From assembly GCF_001509835.1 (NCBI RefSeq), contig NZ_JXTJ01000001.1, positions 62,001 through 126,000 on the forward strand: a stretch of DNA of 64,000 nt, in the 5' to 3' direction. The DNA is from Allobosea sp. WAO. Its GTDB lineage: Bacteria; Pseudomonadota; Alphaproteobacteria; Rhizobiales; Beijerinckiaceae. Position numbers and translations under genes: made by a program. The notes beneath the pieces are model-generated. The model made no database searches. It was not told the origin of the DNA and was given only the letters and a program-made list of their open reading frames with translations. Of this stretch, positions 25,777-34,027 are shown piece after piece. The number at the start of each line of letters is the position of its first letter. Position 1 is the stretch's first letter.

Positions 25777-26523
25777 ATGGCAGGTGAAGCTGTTTCCGTG
25801 GCTCAAGCTGCGTCGAGCCTAAACTGGCTCAGTATTTTTGGTGGTGCAGTCGTTGGCTCGGCCTTGTCTGGCTTCATCAATATCGTTCTCCATCAGCGCA
25901 ACCTCAACAAAGCCGCTGAGCAGCGAAACGAGGATAGGCAAGAAAAGAGAAAAGCGTTGGCATTCGCCTTCTTTGTCAAATTAACCCGTATTTTGTCTGA
26001 TGGCCATACCATCAGCAGGGACCTCCGCGAAGAGTTGGCGAAAGCAAATGGCGATGAGACAGCTCACCCAGCTTTGTTGGTCCGTCCGATTGCTCCAACT
26101 CCCGAGAAAGTTAGCTTTACTGCGGACGAATTGGGGCTGGTTTTGTCCTTGGATGATACCCTCTTCAACGATGTCGCAGCGTTGGATCGTCTGCATGCAT
26201 CGGTAACTGATTTAGTCTCATTGTATTCTGTGACGAGAGAAAAGCTCCTAGCTCGCTTTGGCGCAAAGATAGAGTGCGGGAGCAGCGTGGGCACTACGTT
26301 TATGACATCAGAGGAGCGGGAGTGGTTCATGCCTCGCCTCATCGAAGCAGACGGCATAGTCGTGGCGCTGCTCGAATACGCCGATGATTGCAAACAGATT
26401 GGCGCCGACACAGCAAAGCGGTGGCATGCGCTCATGGTCAAGGAGTTCAAACTTAAGCAGACGTTTGACATCGAGTTCGGGAAGGCCAAGCCCAATACCC
26501 CTGCCGCCAATACGGCTGCTTGA
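25777..26523 (+). CDS. Orphan membrane-anchored protein, low GC, function unknown
   Basis: 248 residues with one N-terminal membrane segment (LNWLSIFGGAVVGSALSGFI, about residues 16-40), then a charged, probably helical region (QRNEDRQEKRKALAFAFFV) and a soluble C-terminal part. I recognise no domain. ATG 25777 has a GGGGGA box six bases upstream; an in-frame TTG at 25765 is less likely. The gene is visibly poorer in G and C and uses codons such as TTA, ATA and AGA that its neighbours avoid, which suggests recent acquisition. Confidence 0.75.
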   Translation: MAGEAVSVAQAASSLNWLSIFGGAVVGSALSGFINIVLHQRNLNKAAEQRNEDRQEKRKALAFAFFVKLTRILSDGHTISRDLREELAKANGDETAHPALLVRPIAPTPEKVSFTADELGLVLSLDDTLFNDVAALDRLHASVTDLVSLYSVTREKLLARFGAKIECGSSVGTTFMTSEEREWFMPRLIEADGIVVALLEYADDCKQIGADTAKRWHALMVKEFKLKQTFDIEFGKAKPNTPAANTAA

Positions 26524-26616
26524 GCGCCCGTAGCTTTGGCGCATATGTAAGAAATGGGTCGAAAGCGGCCATTTCACGCTGGGTTGTCTTCGAGTTGCGT
26601 CGATAGGGCGCCGTCC

Positions 26617-27377
26617 TCACTCCTCCATCATCGTCTCCACGAACGTCGCCGGGTCCGCGCAGAACTCCCGCATGATCCGGAAATGCTGGGTCTGCTCGAT
26701 CGTCACGGGATCGAGCCCGTATTGGCTCAGGCCCAGCAGGCGGGCGCCGGGATAGGCCATCAGGATCGGGGCATGCGTCGCCATGATGACCTGGCACTGG
26801 CCGAGCCGGTCCATGCGGCGCAGCAGCTTGAGGAACTCGATCTGGCGGGCCGGGGAGAGTGCCGATTCCGGCTCGTCGAAGATGAAGATGCCGCGGCGCT
26901 GGCAGCGCTCCGCGAAGAAGCGCAGAAAACCCTCGCCATGCGAATGGGAGAGGAAATCGGGCGGCGCATGGCCGGAGCTGCGGGCCGCATGATCGAGATA
27001 GCGCGCCACCGAGAAGAAGCTCTCGGCCCGGAAGAACCAGCCATCGGTGACCTTTGGCAGCCAGCTTGCCTTCAGGGCGCCCGCGAGCCGGCCACCCATC
27101 GCCTCGACCGCTTCGGCATGGTCGACCGGCCGGTAGCCCTTGCCGCCGCCGGCCTCGTCATAGCCGGCGAGCGCGGCGATGCCTTCGAGCAGCGTCGATT
27201 TCCCCGTGCCGTTCTCGCCGACGATGATGGTGATCGCCCGGTCGAAGGACAGCGCGAAGTCCTCGCGCAGGAAGGGCAGGCACCAGGATAGGCCGCAGGG
27301 TCCGGCACCGCGGCGCGGTCGAGCCAGATGCGCCGGAGATAGGGCGCGGGCAGGCGGGGCGGGCTGCTTCGTCTCAT
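26617..27377 (-). pseudogene. AAA family ATPase with an apparent one-base frameshift
   Basis: The main frame encodes a small ABC/RecF-like ATPase: Walker A IIVGENGTGKSTLLEGIA, a signature-like FLSHSHGEGFLRFF, Walker B GIFIFDEPESALSP and an H-loop VIMATHAPIL. Its expected N-terminus, beginning MRRSSPPRLPAPYLRRIWLD and running to DPAAYP, lies in a different frame (27377 to about 27285) and then should join WCLPFLREDFALSFD in the main frame. The switch occurs at CCTGG near 27285-27287, where one extra C would restore a continuous protein of about 253 residues. It may be a real frameshift or a sequencing error in a C run. Confidence 0.75.
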
Positions 27378-27434
27378 GGGGGCTCGGCGTCGGGGTGGGG
27401 CAGGCTAGGGCGTACTGCGCTTCGAGGGAACCGC

Positions 27435-27543
27435 GTGTCATCCCGGCCGTAGCGAAGCGGAGCGCCGGGATCCATGCCTGAGCCCTTCCGAAAGAGGTTC
27501 AGGCATGGATCCCGGGTCTCCCTGCGGTCGCCCGGGACGACAC
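27435..27543. repeat. Intergenic palindromic repeat, type 2, with 17-bp hairpin
   Basis: Ends are GTGTCATCC and GGGACGACAC. Inside, CCGGGATCCATGCCTGA (27465-27481) pairs perfectly with TCAGGCATGGATCCCGG (27499-27515) across a 17-base loop. It shares CCCGGCC-TAGCGAAGCGGAG wording with the other type 2 copies. Confidence 0.75.
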
Positions 27544-28025
27544 GCGCATAGGGCAAAGGCAGTGCGTAGGGAGGCATGCGCGTGCCTCCCGCCGGCTTCC
27601 ACCGTGAGGGTCTGAAGGGAACGCCGTCCGAGGGAGGGCGCGGGGCCGGGCGGCGTCGCAGTCGACGGCTGCGTGCCGAATGTCGATGTCTTCTGTCGAA
27701 GCAGCGCCATTGGCCGCCTCCCGATCCCGCGCGCGGTTCTCTATGGTGTCTTCGCCGTCTGGTTACGTCCGGCAGGACTGGGAGGGCCTCTCCCATCGAC
27801 GAAAACCCCTCCGCGGTGGAGCGGGCAGGCCGGCCGCAAAAGTGGATCGCACCTTTGCGGAGCGCGCTCGCTCGGGCTCGCAAGGCCCTTTCGCCACGAA
27901 GACCGCTCTCCCGCCCGGCCTCATGATGCCTCGCGAAGCCCCCTCGGTTCGGGCGGGACGGGGAGAAGCATAAGCGAGGTTTTGGAGGCGGGGATTGTTC
28001 GGCGGGTTGTGCCCGGTGTCTCGGC

Positions 28026-28118
28026 GTCATGCTCGCCCTCGTGGCGAGCATCCACGTCTCGAACGTCGCACGACGCAAAGGAAGACGTGGATGGTCGGGA
28101 CGAGCCCGACCATGACGG
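28026..28118. repeat. Composite palindromic repeat, type 1, copy B (inverted)
   Basis: Begins GTCATGCTCGCCCTCGTGGC and ends GGGACGAGCCCGACCATGAC, so it is the reverse orientation of the copies at 23284 and 59459. Both hairpins are intact. Confidence 0.8.
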
Positions 28119-28187
28119 GAAAGGCGCTGGGAATCCTCTCCTGCATGGTTTCCTCAGCGCCACGCCGGTCGGTCTGGCTCCTCCCTT

Positions 28188-28325
28188 CCCCCTTGCGGGG
28201 AAGGGTTGGGGATGGGGGGGGCGCCCGACCGGGTGCGCGGCTGCTGGTAGAGGCCGGCCAGTGCATCGCTCGGCGCGCTCTGCCCGACTTTCCACCCCCC
28301 AGCCCTGCCCCTCCCCGCAAGGGGG
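28188..28325. repeat. Large inverted repeat upstream of the PEP carboxylase gene
   Basis: CCCCCTTGCGGGGA (28188-28201) pairs perfectly with TCCCCGCAAGGGGG (28312-28325). The sequences beside the arms (GGGTTGGGGATGGGGG and CCCCCCAGCCCTGCCCC) also pair imperfectly, giving a long stem with an apical region of about 75 bases. It is about 130 bases before the chosen start of the PEP carboxylase gene. Confidence 0.7.
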
Positions 28326-28457
28326 AGGGGTTCCCTGCGCTCGTGCGGCAATGCTCGCTGCTGCAGCGCCGCATTGCTTTTCGCGGTTGCGGTAGAATTG
28401 GAATCCTGCTCACCTGTGAGCCGCCTCATCAAACGATTTAAAAAGACGGAGAGCGGC

Positions 28458-31271
28458 GTGGCCGGTGCGGAGGAATTGTCGCCAACGGCGCTGGCGAGCG
28501 AATTGTCGGCGGCGATCGTGCAGGCGCGCTCGGATGCGCGCGAGGACCCGTTCGGCAACCCGGTCTTACGCGTCACGCTCTGGCTGACCCGCAAGATGGA
28601 TCGCGGCGAGGTGACGCTCGCCGACACCGCGGCGCTGATCCGCCAGCTCGGCCGCGCCGCGCTCGCCGACCGGGCGGCGCGCGTCGCCTCCTATGTCGGG
28701 CTGGAGCGCGAAGAGGCCGAAGCCTATGCGGCGCTGGCGCGGCGCGTCGGCGAGGAGGCGAGCGCTTCGGCCCAGCCCTTCGAGGCCTATGGCGCGGCGC
28801 TGGCCCGCGTGCGCTTCGCGGCCGTCTTCACCGCACATCCGACCTTCGGCATGAGCCGGGCGGTGGCGCATGCGCTGGCCGAACTCGTCTCGAATGCGGG
28901 CGAGGCGGCGGTGCTGAGGTCGGCCGATCTTTCCTTCCGGCCGGATGCGGCGATCACCCTGCAGGACGAGTTCGAGCAGGCGCGCTTTGCGGTGCGCAAT
29001 GCCCGCGACGCGATCGACCGGCTGAACGCCGCCTTCCTCGAAGAGGCCCGGGCACGCTGGCCGCAGCGCTGGCGCGAGCTCAGTCCACGCGCCTTGCAGC
29101 TCGCCTCCTGGGTCGGCTGCGACACTGACGGGCGCACCGACATCGGCTGGTGGGACACGCTGCGCTACCGGCTGGAATCGAAGCGCGGCCAGTTCTTCCG
29201 CCTGCTGGAGAAGCTGCCGGAAGCGCCGGCAGCCGCCGAGGTGAGGGCGCTGGTCGAGGGCGCGCTCGCAGCGGTCGAGCGGCAGCTTGCGCTCTGCCCG
29301 CCCCTGAACAGCAAGCCGGAGATCGCGGCCCTGCAGGCTTTCTCGCTGGCGCTGGTCGGCGAGCGCGAGGCGGCATTGCCGGATTCGTCAAAGCTCGTGG
29401 CGGCGCTCGACAAGGCGATCGTGCTGGCCGAGGACGAGGCGATCGCGAGCGCGCTGGTGCTGGCGCGGGCCGGCGTCATCGCCCATGGCGTCTCGATCGC
29501 GCTGCCGCATTTCCGGCTGAACGCCTCGCAGCTCCACAATGCGATGCGCGGCGTGATCCCGCTCGACGAGGACCCGGCCCAGCCGGCGCAAAGGCGCGCC
29601 TTCCTGGCCGCCGCGAACCAGGCATTGGCTAAGGCTCAACCGACGCCGGTCGATTTCGGGGCGCTCGCGGTCGAGCGCGCCTCGGCGGCGCGGATGATGA
29701 TGATGGTCGCGCAGATCGTGAAGCATGTCGACGGCTCGCGGCCGGTGCGCTTCCTGATCGCCGAGACCGAGACCGGCTACACGCTTTTGTCAGCGCTCTA
29801 TCTGGCGAAGCGCTTCGGCATCGCCGATCTCGTCGAGATCTCCCCGCTGTTCGAGACCTCGGACGCGCTCGAACAAGGCCCGCGCATCATCGACGAGGCG
29901 CTGCGCAGCCCGCATTGGCGCGATTATCTCAAGCGCCATGGCAGGCTCTGCGTCCAGTTCGGCTATTCCGATTCCGGCCGCTATATCGGCCAGGTCGCGG
30001 CGACCTTCTGGGTCGAGCGGTTGCGCAGTCGTATCCTGGAGCTGCTGCAGCGCTACGGCCTCACCGATATCGAGCTCGTCATCTTCGACACGCATGGCGA
30101 GTCGGCCGGGCGCGGCGCCCATCCCGACAGCCTGAAGGACCGGCTCGCCTATCTCGATCCGGAATGGCCGCGGCGCGCCTTCGCCAAGGCCGGCGTCAAG
30201 GTGACGCGCGAGACCAGCTTCCAGGGCAGCGACGGCTACCTGCTGTTCGGCACCAGCGGGCTCGCCGGGGCGACGGTGGCGCGCATCGCCGAGGCGATGT
30301 TCGCCGACGCAACTGCGGGCGATGACGATCCGATCTATGCCGAGCCGGACTTCGCCACCGAGTTCTTCCAGACCGTGCGCGAGGAGATGACCCATCTCGT
30401 CGACGATCCCGGCTATGCCGCGCTGATCGGCACCTTCGGTCCCTCGCTGCTCGACAAGACCGGCTCGCGCCCGGCGGCGCGGCAGAGCGATGCCGGCGGC
30501 CCCACGGTGATCCGCCATCCCAGGGAACTGCGGGCCATCCCGAACAACGCCATCCTGCAGCAACTCGGCTGGCTGGCGAACAGCGTGCACGGCATCGGGC
30601 AGGCGGCGGGGCGGGCGCCCGAGCTGTTTGCGAGCATGCGCGAGAGTTCGGAGCGCTTCGGCCGGGCCTATCGCCTCGCGGCCCATGCCATGGCGAACAG
30701 CGATCTCGATGTGCTGCGCGCCTATCTCGACACGCTCGATGCCGGCTCCTGGTTCGACCGGGCGAGGCGGACGGAGCGGGAGGGGCGGCGCGACGAGTTG
30801 CTCGCCGTCGCCGAGGCGCTGGCGCGGCTCGATCTCGCGCCGGCTCTCAGGCGGCTGTTCTGGCGCTTCGCCTCGGACCGGCTGAAGCTGAAGGAGGCGG
30901 CGGGCGAGCCGCCGGCGATGCCAGTGCGGCTGGTCGCCCTGCACACGCTGCGCCTTTCGCTGCTGCACCGGATCTGGCTCTCGGCGACGCATATCCCGGA
31001 TTTCCGGCCGCATGCCGGGGTGACGCGCGAGCTCCTGCTCGAACGCATCCTGAGGCTCGACATGAACGGGGCGCTAGTGATGCTAGGCGAGATCTTCCCG
31101 CTCAATCCCGACGCGGCGCTCGGCCTTGATTTCGGCGAGCCGCCGGGGCCGCGCGAGGGCGGCGCCTATGCGGCGCTGCACCGCGACGTGATCGAGCCGA
31201 TGCGGCAGTGCTTTGCGCTGCTGCGCGAGATCTCAGGCGCGATCCAGCACGAGATCGGTGCGTTCGGCTGA
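28458..31271 (+). CDS. ppc: Phosphoenolpyruvate carboxylase, divergent alphaproteobacterial type
   Basis: 937 residues from GTG 28458, which has GGAGA about eight bases upstream; the frame is open back to 28374. It adds bicarbonate to PEP to make oxaloacetate, if active. By comparison with the E. coli enzyme, the His of VFTAHPTFG, the Glu of SPLFETSDAL, the Asp of FGYSDSGRYIG and the Arg of RAIPNNAILQQLGW are kept. In contrast, the lysine of the GYSDSAKD loop is Arg here, and the first Arg of the GRGG loop is His (FDTHGESAGRGAHPDS). Length is near the family norm of about 880-940. Assignment to the superfamily is secure; full activity is not. Confidence 0.85.
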   Translation: MAGAEELSPTALASELSAAIVQARSDAREDPFGNPVLRVTLWLTRKMDRGEVTLADTAALIRQLGRAALADRAARVASYVGLEREEAEAYAALARRVGEEASASAQPFEAYGAALARVRFAAVFTAHPTFGMSRAVAHALAELVSNAGEAAVLRSADLSFRPDAAITLQDEFEQARFAVRNARDAIDRLNAAFLEEARARWPQRWRELSPRALQLASWVGCDTDGRTDIGWWDTLRYRLESKRGQFFRLLEKLPEAPAAAEVRALVEGALAAVERQLALCPPLNSKPEIAALQAFSLALVGEREAALPDSSKLVAALDKAIVLAEDEAIASALVLARAGVIAHGVSIALPHFRLNASQLHNAMRGVIPLDEDPAQPAQRRAFLAAANQALAKAQPTPVDFGALAVERASAARMMMMVAQIVKHVDGSRPVRFLIAETETGYTLLSALYLAKRFGIADLVEISPLFETSDALEQGPRIIDEALRSPHWRDYLKRHGRLCVQFGYSDSGRYIGQVAATFWVERLRSRILELLQRYGLTDIELVIFDTHGESAGRGAHPDSLKDRLAYLDPEWPRRAFAKAGVKVTRETSFQGSDGYLLFGTSGLAGATVARIAEAMFADATAGDDDPIYAEPDFATEFFQTVREEMTHLVDDPGYAALIGTFGPSLLDKTGSRPAARQSDAGGPTVIRHPRELRAIPNNAILQQLGWLANSVHGIGQAAGRAPELFASMRESSERFGRAYRLAAHAMANSDLDVLRAYLDTLDAGSWFDRARRTEREGRRDELLAVAEALARLDLAPALRRLFWRFASDRLKLKEAAGEPPAMPVRLVALHTLRLSLLHRIWLSATHIPDFRPHAGVTRELLLERILRLDMNGALVMLGEIFPLNPDAALGLDFGEPPGPREGGAYAALHRDVIEPMRQCFALLREISGAIQHEIGAFG

Positions 31272-31283
31272 GATCGCCGATCC

Positions 31284-31376
31284 GTCATGCTCGCCCTCGT
31301 GGCGAGCATCCACGGCTTGAACACCGCGCTTCGTGAAGGACGACGTGGATGGTCGGGACAGGCCCGACCATGACGG
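31284..31376. repeat. Composite palindromic repeat, type 1, copy C (inverted)
   Basis: Begins GTCATGCTCGCCCTCGTGGC and ends GGGACAGGCCCGACCATGAC, matching copy B in orientation. It lies in the 136 bases between the convergent PEP carboxylase and SleB-type genes and may serve as their terminator. Confidence 0.8.
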
Positions 31377-31407
31377 AGCGGCCAGCGCTTGCGGCGTTAG
31401 GCGCGCG

Positions 31408-32319
31408 TCAGTCCTGCGCGAGGGTGCCGCGCAGCGGGCGGGAGGGCGGCATCAGCGCCGCGATGCGGGCGTCGCTCTTCGGCGGCGCGATGAAGGCCTG
31501 CGCGGTCTTGCGGGACATGCCGAGATCGTAGGGGCGGCTCGGTGGCAGCGTCGCATTGGCGACGACATAGGAGGCCGAACTCGTGGGCAGGGCGATCGCG
31601 GTAGCCGGGGCGGCCGGGGCGAAAGCGAGCGGCGCGCTGGCGAAGGAGGTCGAAGCCGAGGTGGCGCTGGTGGCGAGCGGCGCGGGCTCGGAAAGCGCGG
31701 CGACCTGCGAGCTCGGCTCCTCGATGCGGCGGCGCTCCGGGCGCTCGCCCTTGACGTAGAAGGCGTTGCCGCCGGCCACCGTCACATAGTGCATGTTGGG
31801 GTAGGAGAAGCGCAGGCCCGCCATGTGGAAATGCTTGGCGTTGCCGACCGCCTCGTTGCGCTTGCCGGCGAGGATGGCTTCGGCGGCGGCCTCGGCCTTG
31901 GGCAGGTCGCGCGCTGACATCGGGCGGGTCAGCACACCGGAGGCGAATTGCTTGGGGGCGCCGACGACGCCGCAGATCGTGTCGTGATAGCGCGGCGCGC
32001 CCACGCGGTTCATCACCACCGTGCCGACGCCGAGCAGGCCGGATTCGCTGGAGCGATTCGATTCGAAATACATCGCGCGGACGAGGCATTCCTTCTCGCG
32101 CGGATCGGCCTTGGCCAGGGCGATGGCGCGCTTGCGCACCTCGTGGGTCTGCTTCGGCGTGGTGCTGGGCGCCGTGGTCGAAGCGGTCTCGACCGGGGTC
32201 ATGCTGCAGGCGCCGAGGACCGGGGCTGCCAGTGAAACCAGGAGCGGGATCGCCTTGCGACCGTGGCGGCTTTTGCCGGAGAGACGGGTAGCGTTTGCAG
32301 CGATCTCGGTCCGCTTCAT
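31408..32319 (-). CDS. SleB-type cell wall hydrolase, lipoprotein
   Basis: 303 residues. The N-terminus has a long charged stretch then LVSLAAPVLGACSM, a lipobox, so it is probably a lipoprotein. The catalytic domain resembles the SleB hydrolase family: LVRAMYFESNRSSESGLLGV with the catalytic Glu, then VVMNRV, CGVVGAPKQFASGV and the C-terminal HYVTVAGGNAFYVKGERPE. It probably cleaves the glycan strand of peptidoglycan. The C-terminal 90 residues are low-complexity Ala/Ser/Pro-rich. Many alphaproteobacteria carry such a protein outside any sporulation context. Confidence 0.85.
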   Translation of the reverse strand: MKRTEIAANATRLSGKSRHGRKAIPLLVSLAAPVLGACSMTPVETASTTAPSTTPKQTHEVRKRAIALAKADPREKECLVRAMYFESNRSSESGLLGVGTVVMNRVGAPRYHDTICGVVGAPKQFASGVLTRPMSARDLPKAEAAAEAILAGKRNEAVGNAKHFHMAGLRFSYPNMHYVTVAGGNAFYVKGERPERRRIEEPSSQVAALSEPAPLATSATSASTSFASAPLAFAPAAPATAIALPTSSASYVVANATLPPSRPYDLGMSRKTAQAFIAPPKSDARIAALMPPSRPLRGTLAQD

Positions 32320-32645
32320 GCGGCAACCTCCTGATTACGGGATCGGGGCTGCCTCGGTAGGCGGTCCGTCATCTCCGGCAAGGAATCCCCAAGCTCTTAC
32401 CAGAAAGTTAAATTCGGATGAAAGAGGTGAAGTTGTGCGGCGCAAGAGCGCGCGTTCGACCGGAGCCTGTGCCAGGATGCCTGACGGGCCTTTGACCCGC
32501 CGGAAAAGGTAGAATCCGGCGGCGAGGCGCGTTCTCGCGCTCGAAAAAAGGAAGAGGCGGGTTGTCGGGAATTGCCGTGCCGGTTCGTCCTTTGGCCGCC
32601 GGACGCTTCGCCCAGCGGGCACGAGGCAATAGTCGGGAGCAGAGG
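32320..32645. other. Intergenic region between divergent SleB and GST genes
   Basis: 326 bases. It must hold both promoters. The part around 32395-32440 is lower in GC. A GAGGCGCG-TTCT-CGCGCTC hairpin-like repeat lies near 32524-32542, followed by an A run. I see no gene. Confidence 0.4.
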
Positions 32646-33296
32646 ATGACCGCCATCATCACCGCCTTCGAACGCTCGCCCGACCGGGGCAGGGGGCTCG
32701 CCCGCGACATGCGAGTCCGCTGGGCTCTGGAGGAGGTCGGCCAGCCCTATGAGGTTCGGCTCCTGTCTTTCGAGGCGATGCGCGAGCCGGCGCATCTCTC
32801 GCTTCAGCCCTTCGGGCAGATCCCGAGCTTCGAGGAGGGCGACCTCGCCCTGTTCGAGTCGGGGGCGATCGTGCTGCATATCGCCGAGCGCCATGCCGGC
32901 CTTTTGCCGGGCGATCCGAATGCCCGCTCGCGCGCGATCGCCTGGATGTTCGCGGCGCTCAACACGATGGAGCCGCAGATCTTCGACCGCTCTCTCGCGG
33001 CGATCCTCGAACGTGATCAGCCCTGGTACGAGCAGCGGCTGCAGGCCCTGGAGAGCATCATCCGCAAGCGGCTCGGCGACCTCTCGCGGCGGGTCGGCGA
33101 GGCGGACTGGCTCGACGGCGCCTTCAGCGCCGGGGACCTCCTGATGGTGACGGTGCTGCGTAGGCTGCACGGCTCTGGCCTGCTGGAGGAGCATCCGAAC
33201 CTTGCCACCTATGTCGCCCGCGCGGAGGCAAGGCCGGCGTTCAAGCGCGCCTTCGCGGCGCAGCTTGCGGTCTTCACGGCAGCGGCGGCGGGCTAA
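32646..33296 (+). CDS. Glutathione S-transferase family protein
   Basis: 216 residues. The thioredoxin-like N-terminal domain reads RVRWALEEVGQPYEVRLLSF, with FGQIPSFEEGDLALFESGAI (cis-Pro and the glutathione gamma-glutamyl-binding E-S), and a helical C-terminal domain contains FSAGDLLMVTVLRRLHGSGL. The frame is open from 32562, but ATG 32646 has GGGAG and AGAGG sequence just upstream and begins the fold. The substrate is unknown. Confidence 0.88.
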   Translation: MTAIITAFERSPDRGRGLARDMRVRWALEEVGQPYEVRLLSFEAMREPAHLSLQPFGQIPSFEEGDLALFESGAIVLHIAERHAGLLPGDPNARSRAIAWMFAALNTMEPQIFDRSLAAILERDQPWYEQRLQALESIIRKRLGDLSRRVGEADWLDGAFSAGDLLMVTVLRRLHGSGLLEEHPNLATYVARAEARPAFKRAFAAQLAVFTAAAAG

Positions 33297-33404
33297 TCGC
33301 GGTGCTGGCGCGCATGAGAGGACGGCGGAGCAGGCGTTCCAGTGTCACTTTTGCGTGACCACGCCGCGCTCTATTCTGAACACCCTCGCAGGGAGGCCAG
33401 CAGC

Positions 33405-33938
33405 GTGGCGAAGATCGTTTTTGGCATGAATCAGTCCCTGGACGGCTATGTCGATCTCCACCCGGAGATGCAGGTGGGCCCGGTGCTGTTTCGCCATTGG
33501 ACCGAGCATGTGCGCGGCCTTGCCGCCAGCATCTACGGCCGCCGCATGTACGAGACGATGCGGTATTGGGACGAGGACGATCCTGCCTGGGATGCGGAAC
33601 GGCGCGACTTCGCGATGGCGTGGCGAAAGCAGCCGAAATGGGTGGTCTCGCGCTCGCTGAAATCTGTCGGTCCCAATGCGACGCTCGTCGAAGCGGACTT
33701 CGCTTCGGTGGTCCGTGGCCTGAAGGCGCGGCTTGCCGGGGAGATCGCCGTCTCCGGGCCGGAACTGGCGCAAAGCCTGACCGAGCTCGGGCTGATCGAC
33801 GAATACCGGCTCTATTTGCACCCGGTCGTGCTGGGGCGCGGCATGCCATTCTTCGCAGGGCCGCGGCCGGGACTCCGTCTGGTGGCCAGCGAGCCCGTCG
33901 GCGAGGGCGTGATCAGGCTGAGCTACGTTCCGACCTGA
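33405..33938 (+). CDS. Dihydrofolate reductase-like (RibD C-terminal) family protein
   Basis: 177 residues beginning MAKIVFGMNQSLDGYVD from a GTG with GGGAGG eight bases upstream. Conserved points are SIYGRRMYETMRYW, the SGPELAQSLTELGLIDEYRL segment and LHPVVLGRGMPFF, which mark the RibD C-terminal/YyaP-like branch of the DHFR fold. This branch binds NADPH but usually lacks classical DHFR activity; its biological role is unassigned. Confidence 0.88.
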   Translation: MAKIVFGMNQSLDGYVDLHPEMQVGPVLFRHWTEHVRGLAASIYGRRMYETMRYWDEDDPAWDAERRDFAMAWRKQPKWVVSRSLKSVGPNATLVEADFASVVRGLKARLAGEIAVSGPELAQSLTELGLIDEYRLYLHPVVLGRGMPFFAGPRPGLRLVASEPVGEGVIRLSYVPT

Positions 33939-34027
33939 GCGCGGTCCGCGCGGCGCGGCCAGCGTTCGAGCGCGCCCTCGCGGCCTTCGAAGCTCAGTCG
34001 CGGGCCGATGCACGGCCGTCCCACCCT

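Larger units (their letters stand above)
27378..28457. other. Repeat-rich non-coding block of about 1.1 kb
   Basis: No frame here has the codon pattern of the neighbours, and open frames occur on both strands at once with Arg/Pro/Ser-rich translations. The block contains a type 2 palindrome (27435-27543), a hairpin GGGAGGCA-N6-TGCCTCCC (27569-27590), a type 1 repeat (28026-28118) and a long inverted repeat (28188-28325). It separates the frameshifted ATPase from the PEP carboxylase gene. The stretch 27550-27960 resembles sequence I associate with recurrent intergenic elements in related genomes, but I cannot confirm that here. Confidence 0.5.

Noticed and set aside
27576..27926. 116-codon open frame in the non-coding block
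   Set aside because: Both strands are open here at once with low-complexity Arg/Pro/Ser-rich translations, and the region is repetitive; no ribosome binding site or domain supports a gene.
32524..32545. Hairpin plus A run upstream of the GST gene as a rho-independent terminator
   Set aside because: The A run would need to be read as T on the minus strand, where it precedes rather than follows the stem, and the stem is imperfect.
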